NCBI GenBank assembly: GCA_026225945.1
Contig: JAMJFZ010001657.1
Coordinates: forward strand, 1,786,501-1,850,500
DNA from: Cricetomys ansorgei
Lineage: Eukaryota; Chordata; Mammalia; Rodentia; Nesomyidae
DNA length: 64,000 nt
Direction: 5' to 3'
Below are positions 20,971 through 31,914 of the stretch, one piece after another (position 1 is the first letter of the stretch; every line of letters begins with the position of its first letter). Below the pieces are notes generated by a model, which searched no databases, was not told the origin of the DNA, and saw only the letters and a program-made list of their open reading frames with translations. A program made the position numbers and the translations under genes.

Positions 20971-21742
20971 TGTCTCAGTCACTGCTCTGTTGCTGTGAAG
21001 AGACACCGTGACCAAGGCAGCTCTTACAAAAGAAAGCATTTGACTGGGGCTGGCTTACGGTTTCAGAGGGTTAGTCTATTGCCATCATGGTGGGGAGCAG
21101 AGCAGCATGCACGACAATGGAGCAGTAGCCTAGACTTCTACATTCTGATCTATAGACCTAGAGAGAGAAAGAGAGGAAGACTGGGCCAGGTGTGGGCTTT
21201 TGAAAACCTCAAAGCCCACCCCAAGTGACACACTTCCTCCAACAAGGCCACACCTTCTAATCCTTCTAATCTGATCAAAGAGTTACACTCCCTAGTGACT
21301 TAAGTGTCTCAGTTAGGTTTCTGTTGCTGTGATGAAACACCATGACCATAAGGCAAGTTGGGGAGGAAAGGGTTTATTTGGCTTACACTTCCACATCACT
21401 GTTCATCAAACGAAGTCAAGACAGGAACTCAAGCAGAGCAGCAACCTGGAGTCAGAAGCTGATGCAGAAGCATGGAAGAGTGCTCCTTACTGGCTTGCTC
21501 CCCTTAGCTTGCTCAGTCTGCTTTCTTATAGAACCCAGGACCACCAGCTCCCTCATCAACCACTAGTTAAGAAAATGTCTTACAGGCCTGCTTACAACTG
21601 GATCTTATAGAGGCATTTTCTTAAGTGAGGTTCCCTCCTCTCCGATGACTTTAGCTTGTATCACGCTGACATAAAACTACCCATCACACTAAGCATTCAA
21701 ATACATGAGCCTGCGGGGGCCATTTTCATTCAAACTACCACA
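20971..21742 (-). mobile_element. ORR1-type MaLR LTR, split by an MT LTR
   Basis: The antisense ORR1 runs 20971-21304 (tgtctcagtcactgctctgt, cctcaaagcccaccccaagt, caacaaggccacaccttcta) and resumes at 21689 (cattcaaatacatgagcctg) to end in accaca at 21742. Flanks tagtg and cagtg are a one-mismatch 5-bp duplication. Confidence 0.85.
21305..21688 (-). mobile_element. MT-type MaLR LTR nested in ORR1
   Basis: Antisense MT from tgtctcagttaggtttctgt to aactacccatcaca, with gttggggaggaaagggttta and tctccgatgactttagcttg. The target ctaag reads cttaag on the left (one extra T) and ctaag on the right. Plus-strand ORFs at 21329-21610 are shadows of this element. Confidence 0.9.
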
Positions 21743-21934
21743 CAGTGCAATAAACATGGCCTGCTATAAGGACATAACTCCTCTCTATGAATTGTCAGCC
21801 AGTTTGGAACCACACAGAAAGGATCTGAAACCTGTTTCTCCCCTTGTCAATCGAACCTGAGTGACCTCTCTGAGCCTGTCTCATGCTTTATACAATGAGA
21901 CTATCACCTAACTCACAAGATGCTGTCGTAATAT

Positions 21935-22245
21935 GAATGCATCATGATCCCCTACAGCTCGAGCATTTGAATACTTGGTCCTCAGCTGCTGACAACATCG
22001 TGATAGGTTGTGGAATCTTTGGAGGCAGAGCCTTGCTAGAGTAAGTAGGCCACTGGGAGTGTGACCCACCCTACTTCCTGTCTTTTTTCTGTTTCCAGAT
22101 GTCACCATAGCCAAGAGACATTCCTGCTGCCATTCTTTCCTTACCATGATGGACTGCACCTTCAAATCATGGGCCAAGATAAATCCTTACTTCCTTAAAG
22201 TTGCTTCTTGTCAGGTATTTGGTCACAGCCACAAGAAAAGTGAGT
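21935..22245 (+). mobile_element. ORR1-like MaLR LTR, diverged
   Basis: tttgaatacttggtcctcag, gagccttgctagag, tttggtcacagccacaagaa/aagtgagtaag follow the order of the family. Confidence 0.65.
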
Positions 22246-22427
22246 AAGAATCAAGCTTATAAGAATTACAGTAAGGTTATATGTATGTGGCATTCACATA
22301 GGGTCAAATGCACAAGAAATTGTCATCTTCATTTCAATCAAAAAGGTCTTCCCTAAAAAAGTTATGAATAGTAACACTAACACCATTGATAATATAACTT
22401 CAAAAAACACTCATTCCCAGACCCCCA

Positions 22428-22630
22428 ACTGTGACTCAGTTGGTAGCGTCCTTGCCTAGCATACATGAAGCAATGCCAAGTTCAATCACTAATACCATAC
22501 AAGCTGAGTGTGGAGGTACACACTTGTCATGCCAAGCACTCCAGAGGTGAAAGCGAGAGGATGAGGAGTTCAAGGACATCCTTAGCTACATATCAAGTTT
22601 GAAGTGAGCCTGAGCTCAAAAAGAACACTT
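22428..22630 (+). repeat. B4 SINE (ID-like plus B1-like)
   Basis: gactcagttggtagcgtcct and tgcctagcatacatgaagc are ID-like; gctgagtgtggaggtacaca and ggagttcaaggacatcc are B1-like. Confidence 0.75.
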
Positions 22631-23112
22631 ATCCAGATGTTACACATTGGTGCCTGTTGTATTAGCTCATGGCCCACGTCAGGCTTTAGTGTCTCTTGCA
22701 TTCTCCAGGGCTAACTGGAGTTAGGGCACACAGCAAAGTCAGTCTTTAACAATAGTTGCAGGAATGAAATAATGTCGTACTGAAGACTTGATCATCACTA
22801 TTAATTACTGTTCTATAGAGTAAGTCTCCAGAAAGCAGATGAAGGAGGGCTTTGTGTCAAAAATTGTAAGCATATCTTGAAGAAGGACCAGCCAGTAACC
22901 AAGAAGAGTCTCTTCCCTCAAGCAGAGCTAACACTGACAGAGAGGAAGTGGTTGGATATTTATTGCAGTTTTACACAAGTCAACTGGCTGGCTAGGATTC
23001 ATATCCTAAGAGAATTTTTTTCTTGTGATGTACATTTCTTTTTCATTATGCTAGCAATATCTGTTCTTGTAGAAAAACTAGAAATTGCTGACAAGCAAAA
23101 ATAATACTTAAA
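22631..23112. other. Single-copy stretch
   Basis: Nothing recognised. The 75-codon plus frame 22877-23104 has no identifiable domain. Confidence 0.35.
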
Positions 23113-23340
23113 TCACACACAATTCAGCCACCCAGAGATAAACACTGCTAATATTTTTGGTGAGCATTCCTTTAAATGCCATTATGTATTTATGTATTTT
23201 TATACAAACAGAATCACATTATACATGCAACATTACAACATGGTTTATTGACTGAGCAATACCAGTGACATCTCTCTGTGTGGATAAATGTTCTTGCACA
23301 GGGCTGTTTTCTTCCAATGATGCATAGCAGTCTGTTAAAA
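23113..23340 (+). mobile_element. Ancient L1M-type 3' fragment
   Basis: ccacccagagataaacactg, tttttatacaaacagaatca/catta and atgatgcatagcagtctgtt match an old mammalian L1 3' UTR. It ends at an A run (23338-23348). Confidence 0.6.
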
Positions 23341-23349
23341 AAAAAAAAC

Positions 23350-23667
23350 AAACCCATATTTAAACAACCTGAACTGTTGAACTCTCAAGTTGCTTCAAAA
23401 TCATGTTCTGGGTACTATAAGGGCACCTGGGAAGAGTATGCTTAGAAAAGCAGCAAGCATGATAACAACAGGGTCTTGGGATAGAAGAGCCCTCCAAGGA
23501 CGGGAGGAGAACAATCTGAAAGCATAGAAGGAAAAGATGGTGGCCAGGCTGGAGACAAGGGAGAGGGGTATGCTGCACAGAGGGGTAAAAGAAGAAAGGC
23601 TGTAGGGGAGGGTAGAGCCTAGTGCTTACTCTTCCCAATACTGTACTCTACCCTTGAAATTTAAGGA
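23350..23667. other. Single-copy stretch
   Basis: The minus frame 23638..23360 has no recognised domain. Confidence 0.3.
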
Positions 23668-23895
23668 GGGTCTAGAGCTGTGGAGATGGCTCTGTCAGTA
23701 GAGGAGTAGAGTAGAGTGCTTGATTCACAAGCACAGGGACCAGTGTTCAAATTCCCAGCACCGAATAAAATCCCAGGATGGTGGTGGATCTGCAATCCCA
23801 GTGCTGGGAAGCAGGGACGGGCAGGCCCTCAGGGTTCAGTGCGAGCCTCTCCCAGAGAATGATGTGGAGGGAGAGTAAGGGGAACACTTGACTTC

Positions 23896-23897
<2 letters not shown>
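23668..23897 (+). repeat. B4/RSINE-type composite SINE
   Basis: gctgtggagatggctctgtc, ccagtgttcaaattcccagc and atcccaggatggtggtggat fit head and body; the tail is the adjoining TG run. Confidence 0.65.
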
Positions 23898-23941
<44 letters not shown>

Positions 23942-23989
23942 TTTGACCCTGTCGTATCCAGAAGACACTATTACACACACACACACACA

Positions 23990-24058
<69 letters not shown>

Positions 24059-24093
24059 ACACACACAGACACACACAGACACACAGACACACA

Positions 24094-24169
<76 letters not shown>
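23898..24169. repeat. (TG)n – 33-bp spacer – (CA)n inverted dinucleotide arrays
   Basis: A TG run at 23898-23939 is separated by single-copy spacer from a CA run at 23973-24169 that carries CAGA interruptions around 24052-24090. All ORFs here are Cys-Val or Thr-His artefacts. Confidence 0.97.
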
Positions 24170-24172
<3 letters not shown>

Positions 24173-24175
24173 TAA

Positions 24176-24312
24176 GAGGCCAGGCATAGTGGTGCATTTT
24201 AATCCCAGAACTTGGTAGGCAGAGGCAAGCAGATATCTAAATCAGGGCCAGTCTAGTCCACATACTGAATTCCAGGCCAGCCAGGGCTCCACACTGAGAT
24301 ACTATCTCTAAA
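24176..24312 (+). repeat. B1 SINE
   Basis: ggccaggcatagtggtgcat, aggcagaggcaagcagatat and ggccagccagggctccacac. Confidence 0.85.
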
Positions 24313-24359
24313 ATAAGAAAGAGGAAGAGGAGGAGGAACTAATTAAGAGGAGGATTTTT

Positions 24360-24586
24360 TATTATGTTTTGAAAATATTTTTAATTTTATGTGTATTGGT
24401 GTTTTGTCTGTGTGTGTGTTTGTATACCATGTGTGTTTCTGTTGTCCATGGAGGCCAGAAGAGTTCATCAAATCCTCTGGAATTAGAGATGGTTGTGAGC
24501 CACTGTGTGGGTGCTGGGAACCGAACCAAGGTCCTCTGGAAGAACAGCCAGAGCTTTTAAGTGCTGAGCCGTGTCTCCAGCCCCAT
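24360..24586 (-). repeat. B2/B3 SINE
   Basis: Antisense body: ggttgtgagccactgtgtgg, gtgctgggaaccgaaccaag, gtcctctggaagaacagcca, ctccagcccc. Confidence 0.9.
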
Positions 24587-24597
24587 ATCACACATTT

Positions 24598-25200
24598 AAC
24601 AGAGTATTTTTACTCTTTGAGAATTTCATAAATGTATACAACGTGTTTTGATCACAGCCACTCCCTGCTCCGACTTCCCTCTGAACCTCTCTCACACACA
24701 CTCCTCTCAACTTCAATTTTTTCTTTAATATCCCACTGAGTCTAATCAGTGCTGTCCATATGGACATAGGTGTGTGGCTATCCACTGGAGCATGAACAAC
24801 CTGGCAGGGGCTAAACCCTCAGAGAAAAGTGACTCTCCTTCCCCCAACAGCCACCAACCACTAATAGCTCCTTAACTAGGGATGAGGCCTCTCGAGCCCC
24901 TACCCGACCCATGCTGGACTTTTGACTGGCCTGGTCTTGTATAGGTCTTGTACAGACAGATGATCATAGCAGCTGTGAACTTGAGTGCAATGTCCCTGTC
25001 ATGCCCAGAAGACACCATTTCACAGCACCCCTCCCACTCCTCTGACTCTTGTTCTTTCTACCCCTTATTCTACAATGTGCCCTGAGCCTTGCAGGGATGG
25101 GTGGAATCTAGATGTCCTGTTCAGAGCTGTGTACCATATGATTTTCAGTCACAATAAGTGACATCACAGAGAGACAGAGACCAGAGGAGAACTAACACTA
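24598..25200 (-). mobile_element. Lx-type LINE-1 3' UTR, 5'-truncated
   Basis: The antisense rodent L1 end is clear: gagaatttcataaatgtata/caa, ttttgatcacagccactccc, ggtgtgtggctatccactgg and ggcaggggctaaaccctcag. No ORF2 is present. The right edge is approximate. Confidence 0.8.
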
Positions 25201-26337
25201 GGGAGGAGGGTATTAACAGAAGTTCTTAGAGGGGAGCTCATCACAAAGGAAGCAGGGGCTTCTGGCCACCGAACAGGTATCACTTGCTAATAAACAATCT
25301 TCCAGAGTCAGCAGGCTGCATACATTTTTACATAAATTGTATACTCACTGTACAACACTCCCCACCCCCTAGCTCTGTGGCCATTCAGTCTGAAGCTACT
25401 TTCTAGAAGCCGAGCCAGAGCAGTAGATCACCACTGAGCACAAGAGCCCGTTTGGAGGAGAGAGAAGGAGTCAGGAGTCAGACAGTCTCTCCAGGTCTAG
25501 CTTGGGCAGCTGGGTGGAAGAAAGTGATTTCACTGCCTGCTTTCTGCATGTCCCACATGGTCTTTTGCTTTTTGGTTTCAAAGTCCTTCCAACCACTATC
25601 TGTAAGAGCTCAGAATTCATTCTACCTGGTTTGAGCCTCGAACAAGTAAACAGCTTTTTTTCTTTTCCTTGTTCTCTCGATCTCTGCCCACTTGACAAAC
25701 CCCCCCAAAATTTAGGAAGTACTCCGGAGGTAATTGCCTTCCAGTGTGGAAAGGTTATCGCCAGCCCACATAACGTGCAGCCCTGTGTTCCCTTGGGGGG
25801 GTATGATGGCCTCTGGCTCCAAGTGCAATTTGTAACTCTCCCATTTCTCGAAGGCTTGATGGTTGTACCATCTTCTACCCTTCGATCTCCACTCTTGCCC
25901 ATTTCCCTCACTGTAGCAAAAGTTAAAGCAGCCACCCACTGCCTCGTGGGGCTTAACTACTTACTCTCTTGTGTTTTCTTGCAGGTGTGGGTTCCTCATG
26001 CAGTCAGTAGCTGGATGTCTGCTCAGTTCTTAGGTCATCCACTTGCCCCCAGTAACATGCATATAAATGCTTGAGTCACCTGCTATTGAAAACCCTGGCT
26101 TCTCAGGGGTCAAACTGCTCTTCAGTGTGATAAAGCCTGCAGGATTAACAGAGAGGAGTCACATGTTGATGGATGCCTTATGGAAAAGGTCTTATGGAAA
26201 TTAAACCACAAGAAAGCTCTCCACATAGCTTCCCAACCATGGCCTTGTAGGAGTCTATCAGACCATCAGGCAAGAGATCATTCACCACAGTCTCCCTTAC
26301 AGTCTGCACAGAATATTCTGGGATGCCTTTCCCCGCT
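25201..26337. other. Repeat-poor stretch with overlapping long frames
   Basis: A 190-codon plus frame (25502-26074) overlaps a 154-codon minus frame (25935..25471). Neither shows a domain I recognise. A plus-strand acceptor-like site (tcttgtgttttcttgcag) ends at 25984. The region could be single-copy DNA or an unlabelled LTR; no gene is called. Confidence 0.4.
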
Positions 26338-26692
26338 CTCTTTGCATGTGTGTGTGCATATGTGTATATGTGTGCTCATGTATGTGTGCAGGTGTTTGAG
26401 CACGTGTGTGCACATACACTGGAAGCCAGAGGTTGACAGGGGTGTCTTCCTCAGTCATTTCTTCACTTTGCTTGTTCATGACAGAGTCCCCCGCTGAGCC
26501 TGGGGCTCACCAGTTCCTGCTAGGATGGCTGAACAGCAAAACCTTAGGCAGTTGCCTCTCCAGCTCCCCAGCTCTGGGATTACCAGCACTTGCCACAACA
26601 CCAGGGTTTTTATGTGGATGTTCTGGATCCAAACTCAGGTCCTTATGCTTGTATGGAAAGCACTGACCCACTGAGCCGTCTCCCCAGCACCC
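26338..26692 (-). repeat. B4/RSINE-type composite SINE
   Basis: A TG-rich left tail leads into gaagccagaggttgacaggg, gtcttcctcagtcatttctt, then ggatccaaactcaggtcctt and ccactgagccgtctccccag. Confidence 0.8.
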
Positions 26693-26702
26693 ACCCACCC
26701 CC

Positions 26703-26812
26703 TCTCTGTTTTGAGACAGGATCTGATTGTGTAGCCCAAGCTGACCTCAAACTCGTGATCCTCCTGCCTCTGCCTCCTGAGTGACCCTGACCTACCACAC
26801 CACTCTCAGTGT
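26703..26812 (-). repeat. B1 SINE
   Basis: gttttgagacaggatctgat, ttgtgtagcccaagctgacc, cctgcctctgcctcctgagt. Confidence 0.85.
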
Positions 26813-27359
26813 CTGCCAACAGGTCTGACAAAGCCACAGACTAGACACCATGCCGTATATTCTGAAGCTGACCTTACAACCAAAAACCGAAAGACCCTCG
26901 GAAACCGTTTGGCATAACCCTTGATGGACAACAATTGATGACATTTTATATCTAGATATCAGCTGAGGGTCGCCGCACATCTGAAAGCCTTTCATGATCT
27001 TCAAAAATTTCTCCTAATGACTCAAAGTGCTAGAGTCCTATCTCTAAACTCTGAAGGAAAGAGGAAGCTTTAAAATCAAAATAGTCCTTAAGTAGCATCT
27101 ATGTGGTGCTACTAATCTCACTATAATAAGACCCAACATTGGCATTCTCCTGTGTGCACATGCTCTACAAACTATAGTTTCTTATAAATATTTTACTAGA
27201 AAAAAAAAAGTGCAAAGAGAATGAGATGAGAAACGTCATGGTGTGCTTCCAGATGAAACCAGAAATTGACATGCAGTTCTGTGAGCAGGAATACAATTCA
27301 CACAAGAGCAAGGCTGGGGAAACCAAAGGAAATGTTTGTGTCTGTAACAGGAGAAATGA
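26813..27359. other. Single-copy stretch
   Basis: No repeat recognised; an A9 run lies near 27200. Confidence 0.35.
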
Positions 27360-27432
27360 GGGGCTGGAGGGATGGCTAAGGGGAAGTGTATTGCCTAGCA
27401 TGGTGGAAGCCAGAGGGGAGAGGTACAGAGAC
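27360..27432 (+). repeat. B2/B3 SINE head, fragment
   Basis: ggggctggagggatggctaa followed by ttgcctagcatggtggaag. Confidence 0.7.
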
Positions 27433-27586
27433 ACTTGAATCTAATTTTGGAGGCAGCCTGAAAAATTTCACCAGAGCCAACAAAAAATTAAAGACCTTTC
27501 TCTATATCCAAAATACCTGTCATGAAACAAAGGTCTAAATGACTAGCCAGAATAATGTTTGTGGGATGTGCTCTAAATGTCCATTT

Positions 27587-27718
27587 AAGGGCTGGAAAGG
27601 CGGCTCACTGGGTAAAGGTACTTACCACTGAGCCGGATGACCTGAATCTGATTCCTGGGACACATACTAGAAGGAGAGGACAAATTCTCACAATTTGTCC
27701 TCTGACACTCATGTAAGT
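27587..27718 (+). repeat. B3A-type SINE
   Basis: gggctggaaaggcggctcac, ggatgacctgaatctgattc, tttgtcctctgacactcatg. Confidence 0.8.
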
Positions 27719-28496
27719 AACGTCGGTTTCAGACTTCAGAATGGCAATTTCTAATTTCTGAGGATTTGTGTTATCTTTCACATTTCAAATGATTTTTATT
27801 TAGTATTTATTTGGTACTAATGGTTCATTCTTCCGGTATTTTTACTATCAAATATTTATATTAATATTGAGTTCATATAAACCAGGTATTTATTATATGG
27901 CCTGGATTATTTTCTATGCAAAGAAAAACCTTCTTTGGGTAACTGAACCATCCCACCATATGTCATTTTATTATTTTACAGTCGCTTATCCTGACCTTTA
28001 AATTAATAAGTATGTGCAGTACTATAAAGCCAGGAAAAGTTATGACTTGAGAAATTTCTGAGGATTCCCAGAGACTTCAATTTCCCATTCTTAATTCTTG
28101 AATATTCCTATCTATCTGCACTTTGGAAGCACTAACTCCCCGCCCCTCAGAACGTCAGCTTGCACCACAGTCTAGCTCAATAGTCAGGTAGCTTCATCAA
28201 TGTGGGTAAGTGAGCAGGCCCCGGTCCTCCTTATTTACTTACTACTGTGTATCTGAAGGGTTCCCTGGAACTGACAGTTTCTGGCTGGAAACTGAAATTT
28301 GTAGAAAATTCTTTCAAGGAAAGCATGGTGGAGGTCAAGAAGAGGAGGGGAAGAAAACCGAGGTGATGGAATAGATGTGACATGAAAAAAATGTCCTGGA
28401 GGGAAGAGGTCCAGCGGGGGCAGGAAGGGTAGTAGGACGTGACGACACCACAGTGAGACCCAAGCCTTTGTACGCTGACTTTAAAAATTAAAATTT
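27719..28496. other. Repeat-free AT-rich stretch, conserved-element candidate
   Basis: 27750-28050 is AT-rich with many homeodomain-like TAAT/ATTA cores. Nothing coding is recognised; the minus frame 28515..28231 has no domain. Confidence 0.4.
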
Positions 28497-28560
28497 CCTG
28501 GCAGCAGTGGCGCACGCCCTTGATGCCAACACCAACTCCCCAAAGTTATCCTATATCCAC
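28497..28560 (+). repeat. B1 fragment
   Basis: ctggcagcagtggcgcacgc is a B1 start. The rest of the element is lost before the dinucleotide array. Confidence 0.6.
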
Positions 28561-28573
28561 CGCACCCATGCTG

Positions 28574-28574
<1 letters not shown>

Positions 28575-28628
<54 letters not shown>

Positions 28629-28827
28629 CGCACACACGCGCACACACGCGCGCACACACGCGCACACACGCGCGCACGCACGCACACACACGCACACACG
28701 CGCGCACACACACGCGCGCGCGCACACACACGCACGCGCGCGCACACGCACACACACGCGCACACACGCGCACACGCTCGCACACACGCACACACGCGCG
28801 CACACGCGCACACACGCACACACACGC
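28575..28827 (+). repeat. (CA)n/(CACG)n alternating purine-pyrimidine array
   Basis: About 23 CA units pass into CA mixed with CG over 200 bp, giving strict purine-pyrimidine alternation for about 250 bp. Long His-Thr or Cys-Val frames here are artefacts. Confidence 0.97.
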
Positions 28828-28829
28828 CA

Positions 28830-30184
28830 TTAAACACAAGAGTTAACTAAGGCAAATGAGACCAAATGGGTAGGCCCTCATATTAGCTACAGTCTCATAG
28901 AAAAGGACATGGAGACACAGTCTTAGAACAATCATCTAAGGAACAAAAACAAGACGGTCACCAGCAACCCAAGAAGACATCACCTCAGGTGAGCCCGTGA
29001 CCCTTGGATACCCACCCTCCGGAACTGTGAGAAACTGAATTCCTATTGTTTCGGTCTTCTGAGCTGCGGCCCAGAGGTAGAGCACAGATCTACCAAGCCA
29101 AACCCCATCCTGACTTATTCTCAAACCTGTCACTCATTTACATCCCCTTTGAGATCGTTCCCTAAAGCAGCCAAATTATTACCTCTCTGAATCTGCTCAA
29201 ATGAATGGCCCTTCTTCATTTCTTTAATCAAAATGAGAGTCCCTAATAAAACATGTTTTTGCTGGTGGGCCGTAACATAATCAAATAGGCACTATACGTT
29301 TTAATGAATAATTTATATATTGTGCTGGTATTAGCTCAGCAATTATCTTCCTACCGCTTGCTGGGACCCAGCCGCTATTATTAATATGTTAGTGTGCTGA
29401 TTATTGAGATTTCAGAGCAACTTCAATCAAGTCAATAAAAGAAATGAAAAAAATAAATTATAATACATTCTACAAAAAAAAAAAAAAACCTAGAATACAT
29501 AGGCTTTACAGATCCTCATTTAAAAAAAATAATTAAACAGCAAAGCAGAAAGGCAAAGTTGGCTGAAATATCAAACGTTCACATAGCTGTGATGAGCGTT
29601 GACTTTGCATAATGATTGGCTTGTTCGGTTCAGTTGCCGTTTCGGGGATTGGGGGGAAAAGCATGTGAACTGAACAAAAGAGCCTTACAGTGATCGAGGA
29701 TGAGACACCAGCGGGATACCGAGAGAACCGGAACAGCAAACCGAACCTGGTCCGTTTTTAGCAGGAGACTAGCACTGTCCTGTCAACGTGGCTTAATCAG
29801 ACTCATGGACACAGTCTGAACTACTGCTCCCCCTCCTACCCCCATTTCCTTGTCCCTAAACCTCTCTGCTTCATCAGCAAGGTCTTGATCTGTTTTCACC
29901 ATGCCTTGTGTTTTGCCGCCTGTTAATTACTTCCATTGTCTCTCTGCCCCTGTGTGGTGTTTCCAATCACAACCGCATTCATCTGATTGCCTTTGTCGGT
30001 GGACCCACATCCTCAGAGTATTCCCCACGCAGAATAGACAAGCACTTAGAAGGTAGGGCCTGTCCTTAGTCTGCGTTTCCTGCTGATAGTGGACAGAGAC
30101 AGAATTTACCATGTAAAGTCATTTTGTACCATATTCCTAAGACCTTCTGCCCATGGTCCCTTCACATAAGGCAATCTTCCAGAA
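28830..30184. other. Repeat-free stretch including a conserved-element candidate
   Basis: 1.35 kb without a recognised mobile element. 29150-29470 is AT-rich with many ATTA/TAAT cores. An A15 run lies at 29474-29488. No exon is recognised. Confidence 0.5.
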
Positions 30185-30310
30185 AGAACATGGATAAACT
30201 GTGGTATGATCCCATAGCATTAAACTATAAATGAATGCATGGTATGGGTGAATGGCTCCTACATAATGTTGGGTAAAGGAAACTAGACATGGACAGGTGA
30301 CATATGGATA
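30185..30310 (+). mobile_element. Ancient L1 ORF2/3' UTR fragment
   Basis: catggataaactgtggtatg, aatgaatgcatggtatg and taatgttgggtaaaggaaac resemble the 3' end of L1 ORF2 in old mammalian L1s. Confidence 0.55.
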
Positions 30311-30525
30311 GCATATCGTGGAAATGATGTGCAGAAGTCTTCATGGCAGAGTCATGAAGTGGTCAGTGGGAGCAAGAGCCAAGAGGTACAGCTCCATGCT
30401 ACAGCTGCAGCAGCCTGTGTTCTTTTCAGAAATCTCCATCCAGGGGAAGTGGAGATTCTTGGCTGTCAAAAAGCACTTCAGGGCAAGTCAGCGAGAAGCA
30501 AAACAATTCACTAAGAAGTTTGTTT

Positions 30526-30750
30526 TAGGAGGGTTCAGCAGTCAAGAGCATTTGTTGCTTCTGCAGAGGAGACTCAGGTCAGTTCCCAGCATGATGTCAT
30601 GACCCACATGATGGCTCATGGCTCACAGCCAGCCATAACTCTGATCTGATGCCCTCTTCTGACTCCCATAGGCACCGGGCACACATATAGTATACATATA
30701 TACATGCAGGCAAAACCTTCATATACATAAATAAATCTATAATAATAAAA
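30526..30750 (+). repeat. B2/B3 SINE
   Basis: gggttcagcagtcaagagca, tctgatgccctcttctgact and aaataaatctataataata. Confidence 0.8.
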
Positions 30751-30759
30751 GCTGGTTTT

Positions 30760-31085
30760 AGAGGTAGTTGTGGTGGTGCACACCTTTAATCCCAGCACTC
30801 AAGAGGACACGGCAGGCAGATCTCTGAGAGTTCAAGGCCAGCTTAGTCTATATAGGGAGTTCCAGACCAGCCAAGACTATATAGTAAGACCCTATCTCTA
30901 AAAAAGAAAACGGGGAAGGGGGAAGAAAAGGAAGAGAAGGAAAGGAGAGAGGGAGGAAGGAAGAGAATGAGGGAGGGAGAGAAAGAGGAAGAAAATTTTT
31001 TATTACAATTTTAATCACAGGCTTATTAAGGGAGGGAGAGAGGACGGGAGGGGGAGGGGAGGGCCAAGGGGAAAGGGGCAGGATC
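30760..31085 (+). repeat. B1 SINE with purine-rich tail tract
   Basis: The B1 (tagttgtggtggtgcacacc to gaccctatctctaaaaaag, about 30760-30910) is followed by GGAA/GAGG-rich DNA to 31085, interrupted at 30994-31027 by AT-rich sequence. Confidence 0.85.
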
Positions 31086-31261
31086 TCAGCAAAGACAAGA
31101 AACAAGCAAGACATGAGTGAGGGCTTCTGGAAAGGGAACCACAATTTAGTATCTTAATAGCCACATATATGATTCTGGCAACTATTGAAGTCATGTTTAA
31201 AGAGTTTCTAAGGAAGCTTTTTTTTAAAGTAATGAATTCCTAAGATATAGCTTTTGAGCTG

Positions 31262-31290
31262 AGCAGGGCATGGTGGCATACACCTTTTTA

Positions 31291-31338
<48 letters not shown>
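31262..31338 (+). repeat. B1 fragment with (GT)n
   Basis: gagcagggcatggtggcata is a B1 start truncated at about 31292; a GT run covers 31296-31338. Confidence 0.75.
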
Positions 31339-31340
<2 letters not shown>

Positions 31341-31434
31341 CGCATGCCACAGGCTGACAGAGACACTATCATGGGTTTGGAGGTTGAAGGAGTCTTTTCT
31401 ATATCAAATCATAAAGGAGTTAAGACATGTTTTG

Positions 31435-31620
31435 GGGGCTGGAGAGACAGCTCAGTTGTTTAGAGTGTGTGCTATTCTTGCAGAGAACCCAAGTTCAGTT
31501 CCCTGCACCCATGCCAGGCAGCTCACCTGTAACTCCAGACCCAGGAGGTTCACACTCTCTACGGGCCCTGCACTCACATGCACAGACCTACACACACACA
31601 TAATTAAAAATAAAAATAAA
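31435..31620 (+). repeat. B3-type SINE
   Basis: gggggctggagagacagctc, acccaagttcagttccctgc, ctgtaactccagacccagga. Confidence 0.9.
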
Positions 31621-31693
31621 AGACGTGTTTTGATTTTCCCTCATTTGTATCCACAGACTCATAAGATCTGTAGAAATTCAGATTGCACGAAAG

Positions 31694-31914
31694 CAGTGGT
31701 TCTCAACCTATGGATAATGACACCTTTGGAGGTCAAATGCCCCTTTCACAGGGGTCACCTAAGACCATCTGCATATCAGATATTATGACTCATAACAGTG
31801 GCAAAATTACAGTTATGAAGTAGCAAGGAAAATAATTTTATGGTTGGGGGGGTCACCACAACATTGAGGAACTGTATTAAAGGGTCACAACATTAGGAAG
31901 GTTGAGAACCACTG
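31694..31914. mobile_element. hAT-Charlie MITE, URR1-like (copy 2)
   Basis: Both 15-bp terminal inverted repeats are intact (cagtggttctcaacc and ggttgagaaccactg) with the full family core (atggttgggggggtcaccac). 221 bp, near full length. Flanks cacgaaag and tgctggag do not match as an 8-bp duplication. Confidence 0.93.

Noticed and set aside
23829..24218. Cys-Val and Thr-His repeat frames up to 122 residues
   Set aside because: They are translations of TG/CA dinucleotide arrays.
28507..28846. His-Thr-Arg repeat frames up to 108 residues
   Set aside because: They arise from the CA/CACG array.
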